Shown here in pieces: positions 24,801 through 36,700 of a stretch of DNA of 64,000 bases (positions are counted from its first letter, which is position 1; each line of letters opens with the position of its first letter). The notes below the pieces were generated by a model that saw nothing but the letters and a program-made list of their open reading frames with translations, was not told the DNA's origin and did no database searches. Location of the stretch: positions 10,913,404 through 10,977,403 of the forward strand of contig NC_088103.1 in the NCBI RefSeq assembly GCF_036370855.1. The letters run 5' to 3'. Source of the DNA: Dromaius novaehollandiae (lineage: Eukaryota; Chordata; Aves; Casuariiformes; Dromaiidae). A program made the position numbers and the translations under genes.

Positions 24801-25132
24801 CCTTTTCTAAGTAGTGTAATTAAATAATGGAATTTAAAGAGGGATCCTCTAAGCCCAGGAGCATAACAGCATCTGATGGAAACAAAATTCCTCTAAGAAC
24901 AAGTAGGCTAAAAGGTTATGTCCATGTTTAGGATGTTCTACTTTGTCATATATATTTTTCAGTATAATCTTTTTAATATTCTAAATATGGTTTGCATTTT
25001 CTTTAGTCTCTAATCCATTTTATAAATTCCAGACCTTAAAACTGGTCTGGAATAAATAAAAAAATTTGATTGCAAGAGGCTGGTAGTTGTATCTTTCTCA
25101 TAGTTATATAATTTTGTAAATAGTGAAAAGAT

Positions 25133-25192
25133 GGTCTTTTAAGTATCTTCACATATTGAAGATAGCGGTCTTTTAAGTATCTTCACATATTG
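25133..25192. repeat. Direct duplication of 26 bp at a 34-bp period
   Basis: GGTCTTTTAAGTATCTTCAC continuing ATATTG occurs identically at 25133-25158 and 25167-25192, separated by 8 bases. Two perfect copies suggest a recent duplication. Confidence 0.95.
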
Positions 25193-28100
25193 CTGCCGTT
25201 GGCTTGAATGTAAGTACTGTTCAAGGGATTTCTTAATTGTAGTTATAACTGATGTATGTCTGCTGCTGCTTCTGTTCAGATAAGTAGAATGAGGCCATCC
25301 TCTGTAAATATAACCTTTAGTAGTCCAGCTTCTGCCCTTAGCTACATTGCAGTATCAGTCTGGAGTAACTGCATTTAAACTGCACTGAATTTACTTGGAG
25401 TAGCTGTGAATCACTCTCTCTCACCTTGCAGCCCCTCTATTTCTAAATGCCGAACAGTTGAATTTTTAAGCAGTTTCAAGTGAAATGCAAACTTTTCCTC
25501 TACAACCATGAATGTTAAAGCTTGAAAAGTGTGATGGGAAGATAAAGGGAAGAAAGAAGGGAAAAGTTAAATATAAAACATCCAGTATTTGAAATTTGGG
25601 GAAATTTCATTATTTTATTATTTATTATTATGAGTAAATCTTTAATGATTTGTGAGTTGGATGATGCCTCATGTCTTTTGAATACTCGTGATTATGGATT
25701 GGGGCCTTAACTGGTAAAACTACTTTTAAACTCCCTTTAAACTTAAATTCCTATCTGGATTTTTATAGGAAAAGGAATGTAGAATTGAATTATTATCTAT
25801 AGATAGTTAAACAATATCATGCCAAATAATAAATAATAATAATAAATAATTTTAATTTACAGAGATATATTTAACATGTGAATAATTTATGAACATTATG
25901 TAAATAATATGAAACCACAAGCAAATCATTTGAAACTAAGACTATTTAAAAGAGTCTATATTTCTGTAGCGGGGGATCCATCTAGACTGCTTTTCAGAGT
26001 GATGTTAGTGTCTTCTACAGTTCTTTTCCTCTTATTTGGAAGTGTTTGACATTTTACCCATAGGCATTTGAAGGTGATCCAAAAGGTAAAAGCATCTATT
26101 TTGAAAGCAACTTCTAGTGCTAGAAAAGTGAGAGGTGAAATGTGTTCTCCTTCATTATCACTGTATTTTGTCCCTAATGTCTTTTTCTTATCCCACTGAC
26201 AGCATAATCACACAGCCCACAAAAGAAAAAACAAAAATGAGTTGGACTTTATCCTCTCAGAAAGGGGATGGGATAAATCTCCTCTGCAAATCACTCTACA
26301 GAGGACGCTCCAGTGAGCATAGGCTCACTGGGAGCCGTGCCGTTGAATACTTACTCACCTGGCCTGTGACTTGAAGTTACGGTAGTGGGGCATCCTAAGC
26401 AGTGTAAAATGTTTACCTCTTCTTCAAAGAAAAAGCATGCTCAAGTCTCTCTATCTTTTGAAACAGTTCCTTCATACTATCATATAATAGAAAGATCCTT
26501 GTGTTCTTTTTAGTCTGATCAAAAAAAGGCTTTATTTTTTCATGTCTAATACTGTCCCTTAGTAGTGCTCAAAGTGAGAATTTAAACCCTTTCTTACCCT
26601 TGCTTTAAATTATCTGCCTCCTCAGTCAATCTTTTTGAACTACAAAGTAAGCAATATCTTTAAGAAAATGCAGATAATGTCATATTGAAATTAAAATAAT
26701 TTTAGTCTGATTTTTAAACTAGAAGGTCAAAAAAGAGAGCAGATGGCTGCAGTCTTTGAGGACTGCCAGGGATGCTCCTCCATCCTCCTTTCCCAGTGGC
26801 CTCTGACGGCTGGGCCACAGATGTTAGAACAAACTCCGTGTGTAGTACTTCACGTGCGGTAGGACAAGTTTTTATTGACTCAAGTAGTGCTTGCAGTCCA
26901 GTTCCCTTTAGGGATTAACCATATGAGAAAGGGTTTACATGAGTGGCTCAAAAAGATAGAGTAAGTCCACAGTTTGGTGCTGAGTGTACATACAGAAGTC
27001 CACAATGGAAAATAAGACTAACGGTGAACGATGTCCTTTTACTCTGGACCAAACACAGGCAAAGCACACTGCAAGCCTTTCATGGCTGAAACTGCAAATT
27101 CTTTTTCATGAACTGTGACCTGAATCAGTTATACGAGGTCATTCCTATTATTCCTGTTAACTGTGTAAGCGAGCAGTGCAGAGATCCACAATGCATGAGG
27201 CTGAGGATTACTGGAAGGTCTTAGTTCAGGATTGAAGGCACGGCTTAGCTTTAAGTGTTAAAAAGTGATTTAAAAATTTAAAAAGCAGTCATTCTGTTTT
27301 GGAGGTATGCAGTCTAGATGGCATTTGCACATCTTTTTCTTCAGTAATTTTAAAACTATGGGCTGTTTTGTTTTTCAAACAAGATTCAGTTTTCATAAAA
27401 TATTGGTTCACAGTGAGAAAGGAAACTTGGGCTTTAAATTAGACATAAAAGAAAATCTGACTTGTATTTTTTTTTACAAGGTTTTTTTCCAATTGCACCT
27501 TTCACTCTTTTTTCAGACTCTCACTGTATTTTTTCTTTGTCTGCTGTTCTCTCTTTTTTAACTTTTTTTTCCATCTTCTGTAAGAACCTTGCAACATAAA
27601 AAACTGTCACACTGGATTCATATTTACTAATTATGATGTTTAAGTCGGATTTAAATTAGACAGAATTAATTTGCCCATCCCTGTGGAATATTACTATTTA
27701 TGAAAACAAGTACTAAACCAGTTATGAGAACAGAGTCTAAATCACTGGCAAAAAAAAAAAAAATCTATGATTTAGATTGCATTATCCAATTGCTGTTATG
27801 TTTGTATTCACTCATAAAATATACCTAGGCCAGTAATTCTTAGCAGCTGTTGATGAGAAACATTCCATCGGTACCACATCAAAACCTGCTGTATAATCTC
27901 TCAAGAATGCCCAGGAATAGCAAAACAGCCTAGAAAACCCACTTCTCTGTCGGCTTTGATAGTCTGGCAAGTACAAAACTTTGCTCCTGAACTGACTGTA
28001 AATGATATCTGATATGTGAATAAGTAATTCTGTTCAGCTACTAGAACTTAGAAACTTCCTTAATTTTGTTAGCGCTTTCTGAAAGAAAAGAAAAGGAAAT

Positions 28101-28452
28101 AAATAAATATCCTGACCTTATGAACCTTCAGGAGGTGTAAAAGAGGGAGAAGAGCAGTGCTGAAGTTTACCAAATAGTTCCACTAACACTTGCTGATTTT
28201 TGTTTTTACTCTTAAACTCTAGAGCTTCTTCAAAATGTAAACCTCATGACCAAAACAAAACTGCTGATAAAGTAAGCAGTGCCTTTGGCATGATTTGTAT
28301 AAAGTTCTGTTGACATAAACTCAAGAGCTACTCTGTTCTCTTGTAAATTGTTGGCATATTATTTTGTAAAATTCAAGATGGGCTTCTGATTACTGCTTAA
28401 TGCTGCAATACATTGGGCCAAACATTTGCCACTGACAGTCAAATGCTCTTCT

Positions 28453-28475
28453 GAGAGAGAGAGAGAGAAAGAGAG
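28453..28475. repeat. GA microsatellite
   Basis: Short imperfect (GA)n tract in the MYPN-HERC4 interval, interrupted by AAA. Confidence 0.9.
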
Positions 28476-29080
28476 CAAGGGAAATAGAGAGCTCAAGGGG
28501 GAGAGCTATGCCCTTCTAGCAGGACTGTTCCTGCAGCTGTTGTGTACATTAATCCAGAGAGCAGATCTCCCAGCACTAAATATAGCCAGTGGGGTCATTT
28601 TACATGACAAAATAAATAAATAATAAATAGAAAGTATTTAACTATCAGGTTGTGTTAAATTAGGCTTCATTTTGTTTAAGAAGGAAATGCAAATTATAGT
28701 GTCTTAGTTAAAAGGTGAATACCAGAATGTAATTATTTCAGAACGTGGAGGGAAGAAAAAGCTGGAAGAAAAATACAGTCCCGGCAGTAAACTTTTGAGG
28801 TCATTACTGTCTTCTGTTGACTTTTCAGAGGAATCAGACTGGCTCCAAGGGAGTTTTGAGAACACCACCAGTGCTGTTCAAGCCCTCTATAATGCCGCAG
28901 AATATTGTTTCTCTTTCATTGTAATACACATGCCCCAGCGTAATGTAAGTCAGCCACTTTAAAAATGATTTATTCCCTGTGAATGTCTTACGAGCAATAA
29001 TTAGCATTCAAATATACATGCTCATCAAACCCCTCTGCACATGTGCAGCAAAATCAAAACACACACCATTCTAAAATTGA

Positions 29081-29480
29081 GGCATTACCTTTTTTAATTG
29101 CTCCAGATGTCGCTGCCCAACCCTGGCAGTAAGTAGAGATGACAGTTATCCAGAAGTGTGAGACTAAAGTTGTGGAAGCAAGGGAATTCTTCGAGTCCTT
29201 AGGAACAGAAACAGCTAGGAGTCCATATGGCAAAGGAAGATAACCTTCGTTTTTCTGAGGATGGCTGTAAGAAGCTGGACAACCTGTCACCACCGGAGCA
29301 AGAGCATTTGTCAGTTTGCAGGTCCCAAGTTATTTTGAGCCGCGGGAACCATGTGCCTGCGGAGCATTCCACCTCATTGGACAGGAGAATATGGAGCGCA
29401 GGGACCCCGCCGCCCCGGCAGCACCTATGGGCACGGAGTGCCGTCTCCTTCCCCACGAAGCGTCCTCTATAGATGCTTTT
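29081..29480 (-). promoter_or_regulatory. Candidate MYPN promoter and noncoding first exon (GC-rich patch)
   Basis: About eleven CpGs between 29340 and 29465 stand out from AT-rich flanks. On the minus strand there is a CCAAT box (ATTGG at 29376-29380 on the plus strand). Further downstream on the minus strand come CTCAAAATAAC (similar to a MEF2 site) and E-boxes CACATG and CATATG, and then possible donors at 29284/29283 (CAG/GTTGTC) and 29089/29088 (AAG/GTAATG). A muscle gene on the minus strand that needs an upstream noncoding exon makes this a plausible first exon, but no transcript evidence is available. The overlapping ORFs on both strands (up to 144 residues) show no known protein. It could equally be an unrelated GC-rich insertion. 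Confidence 0.3.
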
Positions 29481-31824
29481 GCAGGTTCTGCCGATTCATC
29501 CAAGGGGCAGTGGATTTGCACTGTATTACCCTTGTCCGCCTGGTTTATGCTTCAGCCTTTTAAACGTAATTGTCCTTGTTATTATCTTTGTGTTTTGATC
29601 GGAACTCAGAGATTACCGTCACTGGGAAACCCCTGGTCAGGTAACAATTTAAAAGTTTTGCAGCTCCAAAGACAAATTCGGCAAAAGTGTGTGTGTATTA
29701 TTTTTAATAATGCACTATTCCTGACTTCTTCTCAATGTTCAGTTCAATAAACAGTGCAACAATGCACAAATCCTTAAAGATGGCCTTTAACTACAAATCC
29801 TCAAAGAGCTACAACTTCTAAAATGGTTACTGAATGCACAAAAGTAAACTGTGGAAAAATAGCTAGAAGAGGTAAATGCAACTTAGCTGTAAGTAAAACT
29901 GAAATAGCAATGTGTGTGAAATAATTTCAAAATACTTTAAGCAGTACACAGAGAAAGCCTATTATTATATAGAATAGCACTGTAAAATTGAGTTTCTGGT
30001 TAAAAATGTGAGTGACTAAAACCTACCATATATCACTTGGAAAATGTAGAGACTAGATTTTTTTCTACTCATTCTAGTTACCAGCAACAACAACAACAAA
30101 TCTGTATTACTAAACTTTCCGGCTTATCAAAAATGATGCTTGATTATTGATACATTATTTTATTAAAAATACTGGTAACAACGTCAGTTTTAAAAGATTA
30201 TTTGATGATATGTATGTATTATGAGGAGTTAGTGGATAGCCCTTTGCACAGCTAATTGCATAATTAACTGACCTTTAGACCTTCTTCCAGTTTTGTCAAA
30301 ATGTATCAATAAGCTCCTTTGCTAGAAAAGGGGTTATTTCATGAGGTGTAATAGTCAGGAAGAATGTTTTACATGTAACCTTTTCATACTGCATAAGGGT
30401 ATGAAAAATCACAGGTAAAGGTAAATCTCCTTATGTCTTGAAGGTGGTTGGCTTTCTTTTTTCCCTCTCTTTATAAAATATTATTGTCAGAATAGCTTGT
30501 GAACATCAGTTTGTGGTGTGGTTTCTTCAGTGATACGGAGAAGTTGTATTGTGAATCCAGTCCTATTGGGGACAGGACAGGAATTTTGTGGATTTGGTGA
30601 TGTCTAATGTAGCTTTATACCTGGAAGAGAGGTCAAGTGTGTTCTTTGTAAAATTTGTAACAGTCGATGTGAGCCATATAGTGCTGACAAGAAGTGGATA
30701 TTGATACAGGACTCGCACTGCTGTGGTTTGGACATTACAGTATCTACAGATGAAGGCTACAAAATCTGAAGCCTGAAAATGAGGTCTGATGTGTCTGATA
30801 GAATAACTGTAAATCCACGCAGACTTCTGCTGAGATATAGTTATTATAAAAATGTGGTATAGTCACTCCTGGTATGGTAACTGGCCGACTGTAGGCAGTA
30901 ATAAATTGCTTGATTTACTTACAGTTGTAAAAAGCTTCCATTCAAAATGAACATGCATTTTTAACCAAACCTAATTTTTCTAAGTGGCTTCTGGCTTTCA
31001 GTTCCAGGAAAAATTGTACTGAAATACTTTTATGGGAGAATGCCTAATCACAAATGCCATTTACAATTTCTAATCTCAAGACCTTTTTGCTTAGCAATGT
31101 TATATGACATTAGAATACCTTAAGTATTTTAAACACTTGTCTGTATCTTAACATGTCTTTGCAATTGTTTATAGAAAGTGGTTGTGTGTAATCAGACTTT
31201 AGAGTAACTCCTTAGAGATTATCCTTGGAGCTGGTTTATATGTCTCTAAATGGCTTAAATTTGGGGAATTTGGGCAGGAGGGGGGAAGCGGATTTATTTG
31301 ATAGCTAAATAATTTGACTGGACTGCTAGATAATAGATAATTCTGTAACTGATTGCTAGATATAAACAGAGGTTCAGTTCTACTGTTTGCTGCACAACCC
31401 AGCAATCCAGCTGACAAAAAGTGCTAAAATTGTGGAAATCATGCAAAATTCTCTATCCTTTAAGTCAGTCAGTAGCAATTACATAGCTTTTGGCTTCCAC
31501 ACATAGAATCAAGAAGCAAATTTAACCATTCTTGGCTATATGGGCAATTAAGAAAATAAGTAGGGGACCAGCAATTTGCAAACAGTTTAAGTGGTGCACG
31601 GCCAGTTAGTGCATGATATGCAAAATTATGTAATCCAAAGTGATTATTGACTGAAGCCCATCTGATTCAAAAATATATGCAAAAATTTTCAACTGCAAAA
31701 GAGACTTTTATATAAGATGCTAGAATTGCAAAATCATTGAACAATCTATGCAATAAATGAACTAAGGATTATACAGAAATGACAGTACTGAGAAACGTTA
31801 AAAGCTATGAGCCTTTACTATGAC

Positions 31825-31837
31825 GGTCAGACTGACC
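31825..31837. promoter_or_regulatory. Palindromic estrogen-response-element-like motif
   Basis: GGTCAGACTGACC: two perfect half-sites GGTCA and TGACC in inverted orientation with a 3-bp spacer, the spacing of a canonical estrogen response element. The outer bases (C and A) depart from the full AGGTCA...TGACCT consensus. Occupancy cannot be told from sequence. Confidence 0.35.
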
Positions 31838-33714
31838 ATACTAACAACAAGTGGTCCAAGGACAAAACTTCTAGGAACTGCAAGAAATAAGGCATACACA
31901 GTAAACATGCAGGTTGTTGCAAAGCCATCATCTTGGTAGAGCAATATCAGAGAATTTCAGATTTACTGGTTTGCAGATGACAGCGTAGAGTCCATGGAAA
32001 ATACTGTTGTATCTCTATGACTACATTTTTAGAAGACAATAAAATCAGGCCTTTGCTGAGCACTAAAAAATCTTGCTGTGGCACTTCAAGATACCACAAC
32101 CTCTGGCTTTATGTCCTTTTGTCTTTGCTGGTCAGCAGAAGGGAATATCTGCATCTCTAGGGTAAGGCTCAGCATTTGAGAATAAATTAGGTGAGCACCA
32201 GACATGCTGGCATTCCCTAGATCTGGTCTGTCAGGACCCAAAGTACTCTGTGGATGACTTTACAAGCAGAAGGAGTGAGTCTTGAAGCAGAACTCCATAC
32301 GTGCCCAGTTGGCTGTTGTTCTACAGCAGGATTATCAGACTGTAATTGCAAGAACCTTCAGGTTTTCTCATAGATGGAAAATTCTTGATCTTCTAGATAT
32401 TATGATGAAGTTAATATAGTCCTATTAATGGCATGCGCTGAACCATTGAGAAATGAGATGCTTTGTTTGGTAGAGAACAGCCACTGGAAATTCAGATGTA
32501 CTGCCCAAAATTATATGATGAGACTCTTGGGGTCATCTGAAGGCTTCCTCAATACCAGCCACACTGTCAAGTCCAAGAGTGAGCTTGCAAATATGCCTCT
32601 GAAGTGCAGTATTGGAGAGTTTTAGAAACGTAGAACATAAGAAGGAAAATGCTGCCTGAAGATCTGGAAAACACCTTATCCTTTACAACTTTGATCTACC
32701 ACCCTTTTTTTTTCTAAACAGCTCAGAGAAGAGGCAGGACTTAGCATTTACAAGGCTCTGGCATACTATCCCAAAGTCACTAAAGCAGATGAGCACTTTT
32801 TTGGGCAAGTGGGTAAATAGAAGGGTTGCCATAGCAAGGGTAGCGATTTCAAGGTTGCCATTAAGCCAGAAGTACATATAGGACAGTATCATGTACCTAG
32901 CCTATGGCATGTCTTTGCTTCATTAGTTTGGAATAAGAAATTCTTCAACTCAAGCTACCTCAGGCGCACAATTACACATGTTCAAAGGTTTATTTCAGTT
33001 TTAGAGGTTAGTGCTGGCAATAGTGCTGACAGCTGCTGACTGGCAGTAAGCTTTGGGACAGATATTACAGAGCAGCCCTGATTAGTTAGATAAGATACTT
33101 ATGACAGAAGCTAGCGACGAAGAACAGATGGACAAACTTCAAAAATGTCTCCTGAGCAGGAGTACGGCCTGAGAACAAAAGGCACATGGCTGAGGGCTGC
33201 TGGCATTTACTGCCAAAGGAGCATCGCCTTCAGGTAGGGCTAGAACCACAGAGAGGGCGGAGGCAAGACCAGAAGCCCAGGAGCCAGTTGAGCCTGGCCA
33301 TACACATGGAGGTCAGACTGAGCTGCAGGCAGCCCCAGAAAGAAAAGAAATGACTGTGCACCAAGCTGAGCCTGAGCAGCACAACTCCCAGGAAAGATGA
33401 CAGCAGCACCACAAAGAAAAACTTGCTGGCAACATATTTTAACAGTTGGTTTGTGATGTGTCTGTGATTTTAATGAATGTCAACTGGGCTAGACCACTAG
33501 GCCACTTTCAGATCAGCTCCAGTCATTTTATGCACAGCAGCTGTCGGTATGTCTGTGTGGAGATCAAAGCAGGTCTAAGTGATAGTGATTGTTTCTACTG
33601 TTACTCTTTAAAAGTAAGTACATGAAATGGTACCATAGCTCAGGTGATGCTGCATACCTCATTCAGCCAATGGTCTAATTGTGTGCTGTGGACACACCTG
33701 TCAAAACACATGCG

Positions 33715-33785
33715 CAGAATCACAAAAAGTCGTTGACGTTGCAAAGAGACCTAAGGAGCACAAGTCACAGGGGGTGGCACAACTG
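33715..33785 (-). mobile_element. Probable degenerate CR1 LINE 3' end
   Basis: The plus strand reads AGAATCACAAAAAGTCGTTG, then ACGTTGCAAAGAGACCTAAGG. This resembles the reverse complement of the avian CR1 3' end (agaatcacagaatcgttgaggttggaaaagacct...). The element would therefore be on the minus strand with its 3' end near 33715. The other boundary is unclear. No reverse-transcriptase reading frame is present. Confidence 0.45.
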
Positions 33786-36700
33786 TGCTGCCTACTGGAG
33801 CTGATCAGTCACTACCAGCACCCCCGGCATAACCCGAACTGCTGCTGCTCCTCACAGCTTGTCAGATGTTTTAGCTAAGCATCTATCATCTGAAAGAGTC
33901 TGTATACACTCAGGTATCTTTGCCCACAAAAATAGCTTTCCCTCACACAGCAAAGTCTCTGGTAATGAAAGCTCATCCTCATGTCTTGCTGTCTTTGGTC
34001 GGTTCTTATTTGAGGAGAACATAACAGTGCTTAGTGTGTTTAGTCTGCGGTATTAAAAAGCGCCACCATTCTCTACAGAAGAATTTTCTCTTTTACAGCT
34101 CATAAATCTCTTGGCTTACTTTCTAAACCAATGAAAGGAGTTTGCACTCTGATTAAAGAGAGGGGCAATGTTGCACGTCACAGGTTGTGTTTCTGTACTA
34201 GAAGTGTCAGCTGATGGGTAAATGTGGATTACTTTTGCCATGTCTGTCACTGCAAGGAACAGGCAAGAGTGCCGAGGCAGATCCAGAGATGGTTTGCGGG
34301 TTAAGTATGAACGTTGACCCATAAAATATGCACAGCTATATCATTATACTCACTTATTCCAAAGGCAGTGAATTGTTCCCTGCCTGTGCAGCTTTGGAGA
34401 GCAGCAATTTGTCTTTTCTTAAAGCATCAGTGATTAGTTGCAGTTTGAAGTGTTATGTTTAAAGATCCAGTAATTTGAACAGCAAGCCTTATTTCCCTTT
34501 TAGATTATAGATGTATTATGAATTATCTTAAGGCCATTGTTCTTTTGGTAAGAAAAGTGCTTATAGCAGTTCTCTGGATGTTTCTGGTAATGCTAGTTCA
34601 ATAGTGATCTGCAAACCACATGTAAGATAATATCAGTTGGATATTTTCTATTCATATCATTATGCAGTGCATCTCTTCACATAAGCCTTCCAGGTATTGT
34701 ATGATTCTAACTCAGATTCTAATTTTAGAAGGAGAGACATATCAGAAGGATGAAAGAAATGGTTGCTCTTTTTTGTACATAGCACAAATAATAACATTGA
34801 AACATTCCTTCAATGTCTATTCCTTTTTCAACTGGACCAAAATTTTCATTGGCTTTATCATTACCAGAATAACACTCATATGAGGTTTGCCTGAGTGTCT
34901 CTACAGAATTTTTCAGTCTCATAGTTATTCAGGTGAAACGTACTAGTGATTTTAGAGTCTGAGGCTGTTCCCACCGAAATGAATGATTATTCTGTCACTA
35001 ACATCAATAGGAGAGTAGTCAGACTTTTCCAAAGAGTTAGTTATAACTACAGTAATAAAAACAGTCTTTCAGCCATCTACACACAGAGCACAATCACTTC
35101 TACTGTCTTCATCCAGTTCAATCTAATGTTGCATTGATTTGCTTTTCAATATGAATCAAGAAATAAAAATATAGCAGTATTTTGCTTTGTTGTAATAGAG
35201 TTGGTACAGCTTAAAAATGTTATAAAGATTTTTATAAAACCACAGAGATAATCCCCAGAACATGGAATTATTGATGTTACAGGGGGCTATTGTAAAAGGG
35301 GATTGTCAGTCTGGTGTGTAGGTATATATTTTGAGACTATGCTGTATAATTCCGTTGCACTGAATCTAAGTATTCATTCCCATTACAATTTGATCTTGGA
35401 AACTTGATCTGATTTTGATCTGTTAAATAAGATTCAGTACTTACCTCTTTTAAATCCCCAAATAATCTACCAGAGAATCATCAGTCTTCCCTTAACATTA
35501 AATTTCGGATTGTTTAAGGTGGATTCCCTGCTTAAAAAATTGAAGGATACCTAGTCTATTTTAAACGAAGATCTTTTTTCTTGTTTAATATTATGCTTTG
35601 TAAGATCCTATCTTGTATAGCATTAGGGTTTAAAAGAACTTGGTCAACTTGCAAAGATGCCTATAAAACTAAAGAGTTAGCAAAAAGTCTCTGTTCGTAG
35701 CCATTTTTATATCTGTTTTACCATTCCCTGTATAGTTAATATTTTGGTTCTCCTAGATTCTTCCTTTTGTAAGGGAATTTCTTTTTAAGTTGGGATATCT
35801 AATCAGCATTCTGTCGGCAACTGGGTTCTTTAATTTGCTAGCATTCAAATTTTAAAGTGGATAGTTTCCCTTTATGGTTCAAATACTAAGTGCAAGAGCT
35901 CTGCCTGGAAATGCTCATATGGGTGAATAGGATCTCCTTGAAGTTACCATCACTTCTGAGTGCAGGGTTTGGCTCACATCAGCCTTCTTTCTGGAACAGG
36001 GTCATAGCTGCCAGACTCCAACAATTTGTAGAGCACACAGCAAATACTGATATATAGAGAGTGACAGTTGCCCAAAGAAAGAAAAGTTTGATGCAACCTG
36101 TTATATAACATTGTTTTTAAAAATCAGCAAAAATCAAATACAGAAAAAATAGAGATAATGCAAATGAGGATTCCTATCGATTAATCCAATGACTGGGTTG
36201 AGATTATGCCTGGTAAGCAATAGAAACACAGGACCAGAAATCAATGGATTAAAATTGATAACCCAGACACCAGGTTTAATTAATCAACAAAATAGCAAGG
36301 AGACATGTTCTTCCATTCATTACTTTCTTTGGGCAAGTGAAGCGGAAGGAAGCTTGGTTTGACATTGATGCCAAAAACAGACTGAACAGTGTGAGATTTA
36401 CAGTCAGGGTTACTAGTCCCAGCATCTTCAGAGACCACTCTGACACTATAGGGTTTCACAGTCCTGATTCTGAGACATGACTTGGCCAAAACGTACCTTA
36501 GAAGGAGTTCTGACAATGCCAGCTCTACTGTCTTCACCTAATTTGGGGCTCCATGTGATATGCAAGATTTACATTCCTACTGTGACCCTCTCCTTTCCCC
36601 TCCTGTCCCCTCATTTTGTCTTGTTTTTAATAAGAATCTAGTTTACCAGACAAGACTGATTTTGCTATGTTCTTCCAAGTCTCCAACCAAGACAGCAGTT

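Larger units (their letters stand above)
18816..29080. other. Upstream of the MYPN coding exons: probable intron 1 or 5' flank
   Basis: No protein-coding exon or RNA gene is recognised. Because the first coding exon starts with an acceptor site, at least part of this stretch is probably MYPN intron 1. Noticed: a TAATGA-type simple repeat near 22945-22982, a 26-bp sequence duplicated at a 34-bp period (25133-25192), a TAA-rich tract near 25829-25851, a 14-base A-run (27750-27763) and a GA tract (28453-28475). ORFs of up to 113 residues around 22.1-22.5 kb have no recognisable family and sit on both strands, as expected by chance. Confidence 0.7.

Noticed and set aside
29316..29750. 144-residue plus-strand ORF in the 29.3 kb patch
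   Set aside because: No recognisable domain, overlapping ORFs in other frames and strands, and its length is explained by local GC richness.
33230..33412. Hydrophobic 60-residue minus-strand ORF, considered as a retroviral or membrane protein fragment
   Set aside because: Leu-rich composition alone; no motif, no flanking long terminal repeats and no adjacent retroviral genes.
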